Of a stretch of 12,967 nucleotides of DNA, positions 1-8,547 are shown one piece after another. How positions within the stretch are numbered: position 1 is the first letter of the stretch; each line of letters begins with the position of its first letter. Made by a program: the position numbers and the translations under genes. The DNA comes from Triparma columacea (Eukaryota; Sar; Bolidophyceae; Parmales; Triparmaceae): positions 1 to 12,967 of the forward strand of contig BRYA01000156.1 of NCBI GenBank assembly GCA_030267965.1. Direction: 5' to 3'. The notes beneath the pieces are model-generated. The model did not search any database, was not told the DNA's origin, and was given only the letters and a program-made list of their open reading frames with translations.

Positions 1-1879
1 GCAACCTGTTGGCCTCAACAAGCTGATTCTTTGCAAGGTAGTCAATTGCTTTATCCATCACTGCATTTTGAAGAAGGCCTGTAAAATGCAGATTGACGGT
101 CTGAATACGTGTCACTCTGCAGACATTTGGGGCAATCTCATTGAAGAAGTAGACACCTGTAGTCTCTGCTAGCACAAATCCTTCCTTACTGAGGTCCTTG
201 AAGCCTCCTCCAGGGCACTCTGTCAGTGGCACAAAAGCTAACATGTATGAAGTCCCTCCATTCTCAAGTTGGATTTCCTTCCACACGAACCAATTCTCAA
301 ATAGTCGATTGGTGGCGGCAGGGACCTTCTTACCTGCATGATAGTGCACACTTCTAGTTCCGTCGACATCCTTCCTGATTGTCCTTGGCAAGTTCTCTTC
401 TTTTTGGTAGTGTTTTAAAGACTTCTCCAATGTGTCAAGCAGAAATTGCTCTGCCAACATACCCTTTGCTGACTTGTCCACAGTGACCACAAAGGCTGCC
501 CAAACCTTGTCCTCCTCTCTCCACAGGAACTTATCAATGCCCTCCTTCAGTGTCCCCTTGACTCTCTTCCCCTTCGTGTGAAGTTCCTTCTCTAGCCTCC
601 CAACTCTCTCCAGCATTGCCTCCTCCTCTGTTGTCAGGTGCGGTGCTCTCGGCATGACCTCCTCCACAAAGTGTCTCTTCCTCCTCTCATCAATCACAGC
701 AGGCTGTCTGAACTCATCCATTACTTCTTTGAGAATTCCCTTCAATGAGGTATAGGCAGACTTGGCGTCGCTTTTCCCGCCACTTTTAAAACTAGGGCGC
801 GCAGGGCCCGCACTCTTGAAACTAGGGCGCGCACTTATGAAACTAGGGCGCGCACTCATGTAACTAGGGTGCACACTCTTTGAGCTCTTGTTTGTGCTAA
901 TGCCAACTTCCGATTTTGTCTCTGTTACCCTCTCCTCTGCCTTTAGAGTTCCCACCATGGTGACTGCAGTTTGTCCAAACTCAAAATCAGTGAAGGTGAG
1001 CTTGCCCTTAATGACACCTCGCTTGACAGTCTTGGTCTTTATTGACGCTAGAATTTCGACAAGCATAGCAGTGGCCTCATCAGAAAGGTCATCCTCATCA
1101 AGGGGTGCCAACTCCATAACGTTCGTCGATTCGTCAGGAGATATGACTTTGACGTCGAGGAAAAATTCCACAAACTTATTCCCGTTGCCGTAGTGCTGCC
1201 AGTAGACAAGTCTATGAATGACTCCTTCCTTTTCTTCATACTCCTGGAGGGTCTTCCTTCGGAACTTGCCCTGCTCACAATCGGTGAGGATATAGTCAAC
1301 GATCTTGTCGCGCTCGTCGTGGAATACACCAGCAATCTCCATAACTTTCACATCGACGCCGGTAGAGTTGTCTGTGAGGCCTTCAATGGCTCCTCGGTCA
1401 TCCAGAAGCTTGACAAGTTTGACTTGTTCGGGGCCAAGAGCTGTGTAATCGATATCTACGGGACCGCGTATTGCGGAGGGTGTGTGATTGGGGCTAGAGG
1501 GGGGCTCAGAGGCGAAGTAGGTCTTGCCGGCGTCATTCGCGACTCCATCTGCTTCAACCTCCAGCGCAGCTTGGTCAATCTCCTCATCAGTCTGTTTGGT
1601 GTCACCGACACTGACTGGGGACAGTTGGATCCCCTCGGGTATTTTTTCCTCCACATTGTCGGGGTCGTCAAGCTCGTCGGGGGGATCGTCGACGCGAGTA
1701 ACGTGTCCCTTCTCCATATCATTGTCATTGATCAACTCAATAACATCGTCAGGAGCACCAACAATCTCTTCGTTTACTTTGCTCTCAACGTCGACATTTT
1801 TTTCTTGATCAGTGGGGCCCCTCTTGTCGTCGTTTACGGCGATGACTTGGTCGTCCTCCTGCTTGGGACTAACATTCAT
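1..1879 (-). CDS. START-like (StARkin) domain protein, partial, runs off the left edge
   Basis: Reading the complement from 1879 down to 1 gives 626 codons with no stop, so the C-terminus lies outside the window. Residues 1-145 are acidic and low in complexity (many D, E, V), probably disordered. Residues 175-320 are a folded-looking segment (IHRLVYWQHY at 221-230) that may be a degenerate first START-like unit. Residues 335-366 hold a short tandem repeat. Residues 395-445 are charged and helical, likely coiled coil. Residues 458-626 look START-like: KVWAAFVV at 458-465, RSVHYHAGKKVPAATNRLFE at 509-528, FVWKEI at 531-536. START domains bind lipids in a helix-grip pocket; the ligand here cannot be told. 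No signal peptide or membrane segment is visible, so a cytosolic protein is inferred. The start is the first Met in the frame. The frame stays open without a Met to about 2104, so a further upstream exon cannot be excluded. The next gene upstream, on the same strand, also carries a START-like domain. Confidence 0.75.
   Translation of the reverse strand, partial: MNVSPKQEDDQVIAVNDDKRGPTDQEKNVDVESKVNEEIVGAPDDVIELINDNDMEKGHVTRVDDPPDELDDPDNVEEKIPEGIQLSPVSVGDTKQTDEEIDQAALEVEADGVANDAGKTYFASEPPSSPNHTPSAIRGPVDIDYTALGPEQVKLVKLLDDRGAIEGLTDNSTGVDVKVMEIAGVFHDERDKIVDYILTDCEQGKFRRKTLQEYEEKEGVIHRLVYWQHYGNGNKFVEFFLDVKVISPDESTNVMELAPLDEDDLSDEATAMLVEILASIKTKTVKRGVIKGKLTFTDFEFGQTAVTMVGTLKAEERVTETKSEVGISTNKSSKSVHPSYMSARPSFISARPSFKSAGPARPSFKSGGKSDAKSAYTSLKGILKEVMDEFRQPAVIDERRKRHFVEEVMPRAPHLTTEEEAMLERVGRLEKELHTKGKRVKGTLKEGIDKFLWREEDKVWAAFVVTVDKSAKGMLAEQFLLDTLEKSLKHYQKEENLPRTIRKDVDGTRSVHYHAGKKVPAATNRLFENWFVWKEIQLENGGTSYMLAFVPLTECPGGGFKDLSKEGFVLAETTGVYFFNEIAPNVCRVTRIQTVNLHFTGLLQNAVMDKAIDYLAKNQLVEANRL
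782..877 (-). repeat. In-frame tandem 21-nt repeat coding SARPSF(K/I)
   Basis: Inside the START-like gene, residues 335-366 contain four copies of a seven-residue unit of the type S-A-R-P-S-F-K. The first copy is diverged (VHPSYMS). The last is separated from the third by three extra residues (AGP). At DNA level the plus strand repeats aaactagggcgcgcact about every 21 nt, except for the spacer. The unit is basic and rich in Ser and Pro, unlike the acidic N-terminus, and probably forms a flexible linker. Its function is unknown. Confidence 0.8.
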
Positions 1880-2779
1880 GCTCAAGAGGGGGGGAAGGCT
1901 GAAAGGTGGAAGGGTAGTTTGGGGATAAGTGAGGTGTTTTTTGAAACGGTTTCGGTCGCGGTGAGATGATGAGGGGCAATAACAGTTGTCGCTACTTAAT
2001 ATACGGTAATTGACTCCAGTGCAGTCAACCAACCCCACAGACCTGGTCGAGGCACCAAGGTGGATTTGAGCTGAGCTTAAACATATAATCGTTGCGGTCG
2101 TTTCTTCCTCAATTTACGTTTCGTGTCCCCCGAGCTTGGGTCTCCATGCACATTCTTACCTTCAACGAAGCTTTTACAGGGGCTAATTCTAGGGGTTTAC
2201 TTTGGCTGAGGACGGGAGGGGGAAAGGTGGGGAGGTGGTGAGGGATAAAGGGTGATATATTCGTCAAAAGATCTCAGAAAGTCCGGAGGCATGGTACAGT
2301 TAGCCCGAAGGTGTAGCTAAAATCCCGTCGGGGTTCTCATGAAGATGAATAATCCGTGGAACCTCATATACTGGTCGGAGGTAAAACCCTTGTGATATTT
2401 CTATATACGGCCGAATTTGTGTTTCTTTTGCATTAAACGCGCCAATCAATAGACAGTGGTTACTCCTCGGACGTCCTCACCTCTGAGTTTTCGCTTTCTG
2501 GGTTCTTTCCCAAAACTAAAAAAGTTGGTTCAAAGTTGGGTTGCACTTACTAAACTCCCGTCTTCTCTGAGGTGTGTAATCAGGTCGCAAACGTTGAGTT
2601 TGAGCTGTGGCATATGTAACAGAGCCGTGCAGCAGCAAGGTCGTGTTCATAATAAAAGACGTTTTCGCGGTTTCAGGTTCCGCACAGTATGTACACAGTC
2701 ATTTTGGCTTTTACCTGAATGACGCCCAACGTAAAAATTAAACGTAGTCCCATTCTTATCTAAATAGCATGAATAAATA
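1880..2779. other. Intergenic region between two minus-strand genes
   Basis: About 900 bases lie between the stop of the receptor-fusion gene (2780-2782) and the start of the START-like gene (1879). The stretch should hold the 3' end of the first transcript and the promoter of the second. A TATA-like TATATTAA on the minus strand (1996-2003) and a CCAAT sequence on the plus strand (2442-2446) are the only promoter-like words I noticed. The open frames inside are short, start with non-ATG codons or have implausible composition. No tRNA fold or mobile element was recognised. Confidence 0.5.
1996..2003 (-). promoter_or_regulatory. Possible TATA element of the START-like gene
   Basis: The minus strand reads TATATTAA 117-124 bases upstream of the chosen ATG at 1879. 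The spacing would allow a transcription start near 1970 with a roughly 90-base leader. TATA-like words arise easily by chance in AT-rich intergenic DNA, so this is only a candidate. Confidence 0.2.
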
Positions 2780-5700
2780 TTACCGTCGCCCCCTCACGTC
2801 GCCATAACCCCCTTCTTCGTCCTCCTCTTCGATAACGACACCAACCTTCCTCCCCCCGCCAACTTCCACGTCTTCGTCTTCATCCTCCTCATCCTCCTCT
2901 TCTTCAATGCCCAGACTCATCCTCAAACTCATGCTATTCCTTCTACCCCTACTAGCCTTGTCTCCCAATTCCAGTGCCCTCTTCTCCTGTAAGGCGCTTG
3001 CTTTCCCTTCCAGCATGTCGTCGGGGATGCTTGCCAGGAAGAGGTCCGACCACCACAGTGGCTTCTCCTCCAGCCAGTCCAAGACGTTGTCTTGCACATA
3101 TGTCTTCACATCGTCTCTGAAGTGGGCGTAGCATGACTCGTGACGCATAATGGTCAACGAAAGTTTGATGTCAGGTTCCGTTTGTCCGTAGAATATCCTC
3201 TCAGACTGGTCCGCTGCTGTTTCCAAGGAGAAGAAAACGGAAACATGGCTGCGGTTAATGCTGAGGAAGAACGACACGAAGAATATCGCGAGGATACCAT
3301 TGGAGGCGACTACAAAGGGCCAGACCACCTCACCATTAAGTCCTCCACCACTCCCTCCGCCAAGATACACGGCCGCGACAACAAAAGTTGCGCATTGGTT
3401 GAATATGAGATTTCCAGTGAATCCCGCACCGCCCATCATAAAAGGGAAAATTGCGAGTAGACATGCTGTGAAATCCACAACTAATTTACCAACAGTGTGC
3501 AAGATGATAGACAGGAGAAACGGGTAGTTTCCGGAGTAGAAGTCACCTCTCCTGAGAAACTTGCGTGCCGAGTACAGCAGCGCCGGGATTGCGAAATATA
3601 GGACAAGAACCACAAAGCCCATCTTCCACAGAAGAATCACATTGAAGATTTGGGATGCCATCGTACACGCTGATATACCCATCATGAGTACAAAGACAAG
3701 AATTCGGTTCTGGTCTGGAATCATTCCACGCGTCTTGGGGTCTTCCCGCCTCGACTTAGGGTGCACGTCCGCATCATATGTGAGTGACTGCACCGTGAAG
3801 GTAGTGGCCATTATTGACATCGTGAGGGACAATGGAGAGGTAAACGAAACTGCTTTGCCGTCGCTGATGCGCCCGACGATAAATGTCGCCTGGACGATGG
3901 CACTGGGGATTGCCTCCGTGAATGTCTGAGAGGGAGTTTGTGACAGGTCAGTTAAAAGGCGGCGAAGGGTTTTGATGATGGGTGTTTTGTGGGGACAAAG
4001 GGACTCACCTCCATGAGCTTAGTTATCAGCATCTCGCTATACGGAGGGAGTTTCTCGTAGAATTCCTGCTCCCCTCTTATCACCCGGACTGCGTCTTGTG
4101 CGGGTTTGAGGCAGAGGATGGTGAGGAGCATATCCCATGCCATCAACCTCGGTCGCTTGCGCCTCTGCAAGAACACGATGAAAAGTTGGAAGATGATATT
4201 AAGCACAAGCAAGATCAATATTGCCCGTGCCTTGATATTCTCGCCAGCAGCAAAGAGTTCAGTGACAATAAATACGTCGGAGCCCATATCGAGGACGGAG
4301 AAAGTAGCGCCCAGGAAGACACGGAATTTCAGGCCAAAGTCGGCAGTAGCGAGCTTTTTACGCGTGACTACTTCAAGAAAGGGTCGAAAGAAGGAATGCC
4401 TTTCGTCGAGCTCCCGCATGCTGGGGAATGTCAAAATGAACTCATCCACCGCAGCAGCAGCGGTGAGGTTGCCGATAATTAGGGAGCTCATTGTCTTGCC
4501 AATCTTACGTCCATCAGCCTCAGTGATGTCCGCCAGCGGCTTGTCCACCTTACATGGTGGTGCAAGTCGATTCCTCAGTATATTAACCAGCATAGGCGCG
4601 AATGCCCTATACCTCCCATGGAGTTCCCTCAGAGCACGATTTTTCTCCATCATCGCCGTTACTGCTAGCCGCCCCATTGCCTGTCTATTGCTCCTACTAC
4701 TCCCAACCATGAACGCGTCCATCGAGTCCATCAGCATCGTGCCCATTGCGGTGCCGTCTTCAACGTCAAGCTCATCAAGCTTCCGGAGGTTTTGGAAATA
4801 CCGCTGCACCTGGCTCACCGCTCGCACTGTCATGGGCCTGCACATTTTCTCATTCTCCATCACAACCGATTGTGTGTTGAAGTCCATCTGAGTATACAGC
4901 TCGATGGTGGTTTTCTGTTGCCCGACCGTCTTGTTCCGGCCAAGCTCCATCTGTCGTTTCGAGATTCTCTCTGCCTTGATTCGAAACACCATCGTGTTAC
5001 TTGCTCGCACTCGATCCTCCTCCTCTGGTGCATTGGGGCATCTAGTGGGGAGCACAACATACAAAATATCGCCTTTGCCATCCAACCTGCTGCAGGTTTG
5101 TCTACTGACGACAGTGCGATCGCGGAACCTGCCAGTAGGGATTCGATATGTCGACAGCGTTGTTATCGAACGCGTCGCCCGCATTTCCTCCCCCTCTTGT
5201 TCGACTTTGAAGTGGTCGCGCACCATCACATCGTTTTCGGCTGCCTTGCTGAAGTAGGCCGAGTCAAAGTCGTGAAGGAAGCACGCAACGTCGATTGGGC
5301 TCGCTCGTACCTTGACAGTGGCCTTGAAGGTCTTTCTCCCACCGTCCCAAGCGCAACTCTCCAATTCTACTAACCCATTGCTCTGCTCGAGAGGCTCCAT
5401 CCGAGGGTCCGCATCAATTACCAGCATTCTCCCTCTCTGCAGGGCATCCCTCTCCTCGTCAGTCTCGTCGCTGTCGCCTTGGTCTATATGGTTGAAGAGG
5501 CGCTCTCTGATCTCACCCCTAGAAGTAGCGTCACACAACCGCGCTTCCTCTTCCTTATCTCCACTTGACCCTTTGGTGTCCTCTTCACCACCGCCCCAGT
5601 GAGAGACTCGGCTGCCCTTGTGCCCCTGCTTGCGAGTGTTACCTACCACGGACGCTGTCGTCTGGAACGTTGATGCGGTGGACCCGCCGATCCTGCGAGC

Positions 5701-6830
5701 GTTACGTTTGCGGCGGCCAAATACGAGGCCCCGCGCCTGCTTTTGTAGCTCAGGATCAAAGTATAGATTCACGATTGGATTGAATGTTGTGCAGGCGACG
5801 GTGAGGGTAACGAAAGAGAAGAACCTGAGCGGGCGCTCAATGGCCGATGTGTTAGATTTGACGTGAATCTTCTTCGCTCTCATCATCGCTCATTGACTTA
5901 CATGGGAGGCCAATAGCTGCTGCCAACTCCAAAGGGAAGTGAGATGAAGTACATTGCACAGATCGTCCAGCAAGCTAGAAAGAGCACTGTGACGGAAATC
6001 GCGAACCGAGTAGCCCTCTTCTCGGTCTGCACGGCTGTCTTTGTTGTGCTTCCTGTGCTCGAGGATGCAAGGAGGACACGGATGATCTTGAGGGACTTGA
6101 AGGAGGCGAATATCACAACGGAGAAACAAGAGGAGAAATACAGCATATTAGCAAGGGCGAACATGTCGTGCTTGAGTACGCCCTCGCCGCCGGTGGCGAA
6201 GCACAAGCCGTTGTTGGACTTTGGGGCGTAGTGGCCGTATTCCGAGCCCGTGAGGACGGGCAGCAGCGCGTGGAGTAAGAGTCCAGGGGCGACGACGTCT
6301 GCGTGTGCGTGAAGGAGTAAGTTGGGGTTGAGCGGTGGAGGAACGAGGAAGGAGGTTCGTGACTTACATTTGAAGATCCTCCAATGTGGGGCAACGCTGT
6401 TCTTGCCGGCGATACGAGTCAAAGAGTTGTCCCTGATCAAGCGAAGCCTATAATACCGCTCCCACACGAGCCCAGTGATAGCGCTGAACTGCAGGGTCGC
6501 CACGAAATGAATCGCCACACCGTTGAGCTGGCACACAGCAAAGCTTCGAACTTGCCGTTGCTGCAGGTTGAGAGCAGTAGCGGAAAAGAATACGAAGAAA
6601 AATGCCAAGTCAACCCAACACTGAAGCCGCTGCCCGTGACGCTGTGCACGATTGACACGACCACCTCTACGGTAGAAGCAAAGGAGGAGGAGAGACGTGA
6701 GCCCAAACCCCAGCAGGTACAGGCACAGCTCAAGGGACGTGAATCCCTGAGTTGTAGGAGTCATGAGAGGAGGAAGCGGGTGAGTCGAGTTGTTCCAGTT
6801 GTAGCCGTAGAGATCGGCATAGGAGGCCAT
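2780..6830 (-). CDS. Receptor fusion: class A-like GPCR, START-like domain, XK-like multi-helix module (4 exons)
   Basis: Exons 6830-6368, 6298-5902, 5824-4009 and 3925-2780 join in frame to 1273 residues; an in-frame TGA at 6888-6890 precedes the first ATG. Residues 1-320 form a seven-helix receptor. It has N-terminal sequons (NNST at 13-16) and seven hydrophobic segments. C100 at the top of helix 3 can pair with C187 in loop 2. E124-R125-Y126 sits at the DRY position, C264-W265 in helix 6, and NPIVNLY at 302-308 in helix 7, followed by an FDPELQKQ helix-8-like stretch. A basic linker (GRRKRNARR) leads to a disordered region, then a START-like domain at about 436-638. From about 786 on there are eight or so membrane segments. 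LDMGSD (798-803) and ETFTEAIPSAIVQ (892-904) resemble XK/XKR-family motifs. The tail holds an acidic run at about 1233-1248. Receptor identity is strong, START good, XK moderate. Ligand sensing coupled to lipid handling is inference. Confidence 0.85.
3926..4008 (-). other. Intron 3 of the receptor-fusion gene (83 nt, phase 0)
   Basis: The donor is GAG|GTGAGT and the acceptor is CCCTCTCAG|ACA. Reading through the intron meets a stop near 3952. Splicing joins E892 to TFTEAIPSAIVQ, which completes the conserved-looking motif across the junction and opens 31 further in-frame codons before the next long hydrophobic part. Confidence 0.85.
5825..5901 (-). other. Intron 2 of the receptor-fusion gene (77 nt, phase 2)
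   Basis: The donor is CCCAT|GTAAGT and the acceptor is CGCTCAG|GTTC. Retention gives an immediate TAA (5898-5900). Splicing rebuilds codon M287 and places receptor helix 7 with its NPIVNLY motif directly after helix 6, the order expected for a seven-helix receptor. Confidence 0.85.
6299..6367 (-). other. Intron 1 of the receptor-fusion gene (69 nt, phase 1)
   Basis: The donor is AAAT|GTAAGT and the acceptor is CACACGCAG|ACG. The intron is a multiple of three and has no stop, so an open frame runs through it. Removal turns a polar, Pro-rich 23-residue insertion into a clean helix 4 (HWRIFKYVVAPGLLLHALL). This is the main reason to call it an intron. Confidence 0.8.
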
Positions 6831-7527
6831 GATGGAGAGGGGCCTAGGTGAAAGGTTGTTGGGTCCGAGGCGATGAGTTTCAGGTTGTCAGTTGAGTTGT
6901 TGTTTTGAGGAAGTGGGCTGAGGAGTCGGGAGAGGACGGAGGAGGTAATGGACAAATGAGCGGGTGTAGGAATGCCTCTTACGGGACAGATATCATGCGC
7001 GAAACCAATCAGTGTTGTGGTAAGAAAATCGAAGGTGTTGGCGTACGTTTTGGATAGGATCGAGGTGTTGGCTGTTGACGAGGGTATTGCTAGGAGTTTA
7101 TGGACGTTATTACTACGGAGAGCCACGCACTCTTCAGCGTCGGTGGGGGGGGAGGAGGTAAGACTACGGATAGGCAGGAGAGCGGGGAACCCTGGGGGGG
7201 GGGAGAGGGGAGGGAGGGGGTGAAAGTTTTATTCGGAAAAACCACGACCAACTCCTGTCCTCCTGGGCTGGACTTTCGGATCTTTCTCCAGTTTGTCACA
7301 ACCGAACACAGAGTTCTCATAAATAGAGGTGCGTAAATACACTCATTCCGAAATTTTACAACATAAAACACCTCTCCCGTTACCCACCTCACCCCATTCA
7401 CCATCTCTAACACTCCCCAACCCCCCAAACAAACCTCCCAACCCCCCAACCCTCCCGGGCTTCCCGAAACCATATCTTCCTCATTTCACCTCCCCTCCCC
7501 CTCCCCCGTCCCGCCCTCCCTACCCAG
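6831..7527. promoter_or_regulatory. Divergent intergenic region between the receptor gene and the DUF285 gene
   Basis: This 697-base stretch must serve both genes. The half next to the receptor contains a possible 5'-UTR intron on the minus strand: GTAAGA ends near 6971 and a pyrimidine-rich TAG acceptor lies near 6844. No frame-compatible coding exon results, so I do not call one. The middle is G-rich on the plus strand (7144-7220). An ATAAATAG TATA-like word sits near 7319-7326, about 200 bases before the DUF285 ATG. The last 150 bases (7376-7527) are almost pure C/T and A/C on the plus strand, probably the leader of that gene. Confidence 0.4.
7194..7220 (+). repeat. G-run cluster able to form a quadruplex
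   Basis: The plus strand has a 10-base G run followed by GGGG, GGG and GGGGG, separated by one to three bases. Four or more runs of at least three G with loops this short satisfy the usual pattern for an intramolecular G-quadruplex. A second G run (7145-7152) lies 42 bases upstream. It sits in the shared upstream region of two divergent genes, so a regulatory effect is conceivable but unproven. Confidence 0.5.
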
Positions 7528-8025
7528 ATGGAATATGCAAACAACGAGACGTTGAAGGAAGCCGCGGCTGAGTGGTTGAGGGATAAGGAGAAGGCAGAGG
7601 AGAAGTATGGGCCGATTGAGGAGTGGGATGTCTCGAAGGTTACAAGTATGAAGGAGCTCTTTTTTGATGCCGATGACAAGGCTAAGGATTTCAATGAAGA
7701 CCTGAGTCAATGGAACGTTTCGAATGTCACGGATATGGAGGACATGTTTTATAACTGCCATTCTTTCAACTGTGACCTCTCTGAGTGGAACACATCGAAC
7801 TGCACGAATATGAGTGCCACGTTCTTTGCTTGCCATTCTTTCAACTGTGACCTCTCTGAGTGGAACACATCGAAGTGCACGAATACGAACGGCATGTTCT
7901 GGCATGCGACCTCTTTCAACTGTGATTTGTCTAAGTGGGACATGTCAAAGGTCGAAGACAAAGCCGACATGTTCACCAACGCAAAGCGTATGAAAGCGTC
8001 CCACAAGCCCAAGGGTGTAGAGTAA
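7528..8025 (+). CDS. BspA-like / DUF285 repeat protein
   Basis: This is a 165-residue intronless protein. After a charged helical start (ETLKEAAAEWLRDKEKAEEK, 7-26) it carries units of about 25 residues of the type F-N-x-D-L-S-x-W-x-x-S-x-x-T-x-M-x-x-M-F, at about 33-54 (partial), 55-79, 80-104, 105-129 and 130-154. This is the signature of the DUF285 (PF03382) group of BspA-like leucine-rich-repeat-related proteins, which are found in bacteria and expanded in some protists. The cellular role in algae is unknown; protein binding is the usual guess. No signal peptide or anchor is visible. The middle units swap the usual Val for Cys (SNCT, SKCT) and add further Cys, giving an unusual Cys ladder. 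The protein is short for the family. The ATG directly follows a CT-rich CCCAG that resembles a splice acceptor, so an upstream exon is possible. The one upstream exon I tried (7100-7157) is out of frame. Confidence 0.85.
   Translation: MEYANNETLKEAAAEWLRDKEKAEEKYGPIEEWDVSKVTSMKELFFDADDKAKDFNEDLSQWNVSNVTDMEDMFYNCHSFNCDLSEWNTSNCTNMSATFFACHSFNCDLSEWNTSKCTNTNGMFWHATSFNCDLSKWDMSKVEDKADMFTNAKRMKASHKPKGVE
7756..7905 (+). repeat. Two adjacent 75-nt units in the DUF285 gene, near-identical over 55 nt
   Basis: Positions 7756-7830 and 7831-7905 are consecutive units. Their first 44 bases are identical, then one base differs (c/g), then ten more are identical, after which they diverge. The next unit (7906 onward) keeps only the general pattern. 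Synonymous identity over this length points to a recent unit duplication or gene conversion rather than selection on the protein alone. Confidence 0.9.
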
Positions 8026-8547
8026 TACCAAGAAGGGAGGGTTGCAAGACGAAGTTAAAAACTCTAAAATCACATATGATTCAAACACGGAGGTGCCGCA
8101 TGTGTCACCGCATGAAGTCAACTCCTTTCCCAAAAACAACTTAGGACAAATTGATGCATTTTTTGTGATCAAACAATACAATCTCTTCACGTTTCATTAT
8201 TTTCATTGTTCCTGTTCCAAATGGCTTCCACATTTCACCAAATCTCCAATCCTTTCTCGTCCTACAACCTCGGTGAAGCGTTGCTTGTAGAAGCCTCCTT
8301 GTGAAAGTGAGCGTCGAGCAGGTTAGCCGATCGGCCACGAGCCTTGCCGACAATCCTCCCGACGAAGTAAGAAAGTGTGATCGCCCGTTGATGTAAGAGT
8401 TTGACGTTTGAGGCTGAAAGGTGCAACCCCGTCACTAGCAGCGACGAAAAAGGGCGTACCCTGACTGCTCCCGTTGTCTTCCTGCTCGCTCTCTCATCCC
8501 TGTTCCTCTTAAGTATCCCGTCGTGAAAGTAACTTCCTTTCTTTCCT
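8026..8547. other. Convergent intergenic region, nothing recognised
   Basis: This stretch lies between the 3' ends of the DUF285 gene (plus) and the flavoprotein gene (minus), so it should hold both transcript ends. No clear AATAAA, tRNA, repeat or credible coding frame was seen. Open frames here (for example 8141-8353 minus and 8042-8290 plus) lack recognisable protein features. A 10-bp palindrome GCCGATCGGC lies at 8326-8335. Confidence 0.4.

Noticed and set aside
1193..1969. 258-codon plus-strand open frame with apparent hydrophobic segments
   Set aside because: It lies antisense to the 626-codon START-like frame. Its Leu/Val richness is what the complement of acidic codons produces, and it shows no family motif.
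2456..2722. 88-codon plus-strand frame in the 900-base intergenic region
   Set aside because: It begins with GTG and has no motif or supporting splice signals; a eukaryotic gene would need an ATG start.
4106..5373. Long plus-strand open frames (4106-4891, 4792-5373)
   Set aside because: They are antisense to exon 3 of the receptor-fusion gene and have no recognisable protein features.
6761..7126. 121-codon minus-strand frame overlapping the receptor start, considered as an upstream exon
   Set aside because: The GTAAGA donor near 6971 cannot join the receptor frame at any acceptor without a stop or frameshift. At most it could be part of a 5' leader.
7090..7473. 127-codon minus-strand frame rich in Gly and Pro
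   Set aside because: Its composition follows the G/C-rich tracts of the intergenic region and no domain is seen.
8326..8335. 10-bp palindrome GCCGATCGGC
   Set aside because: It is isolated, with no repeated copy and no gene start nearby; expected by chance.
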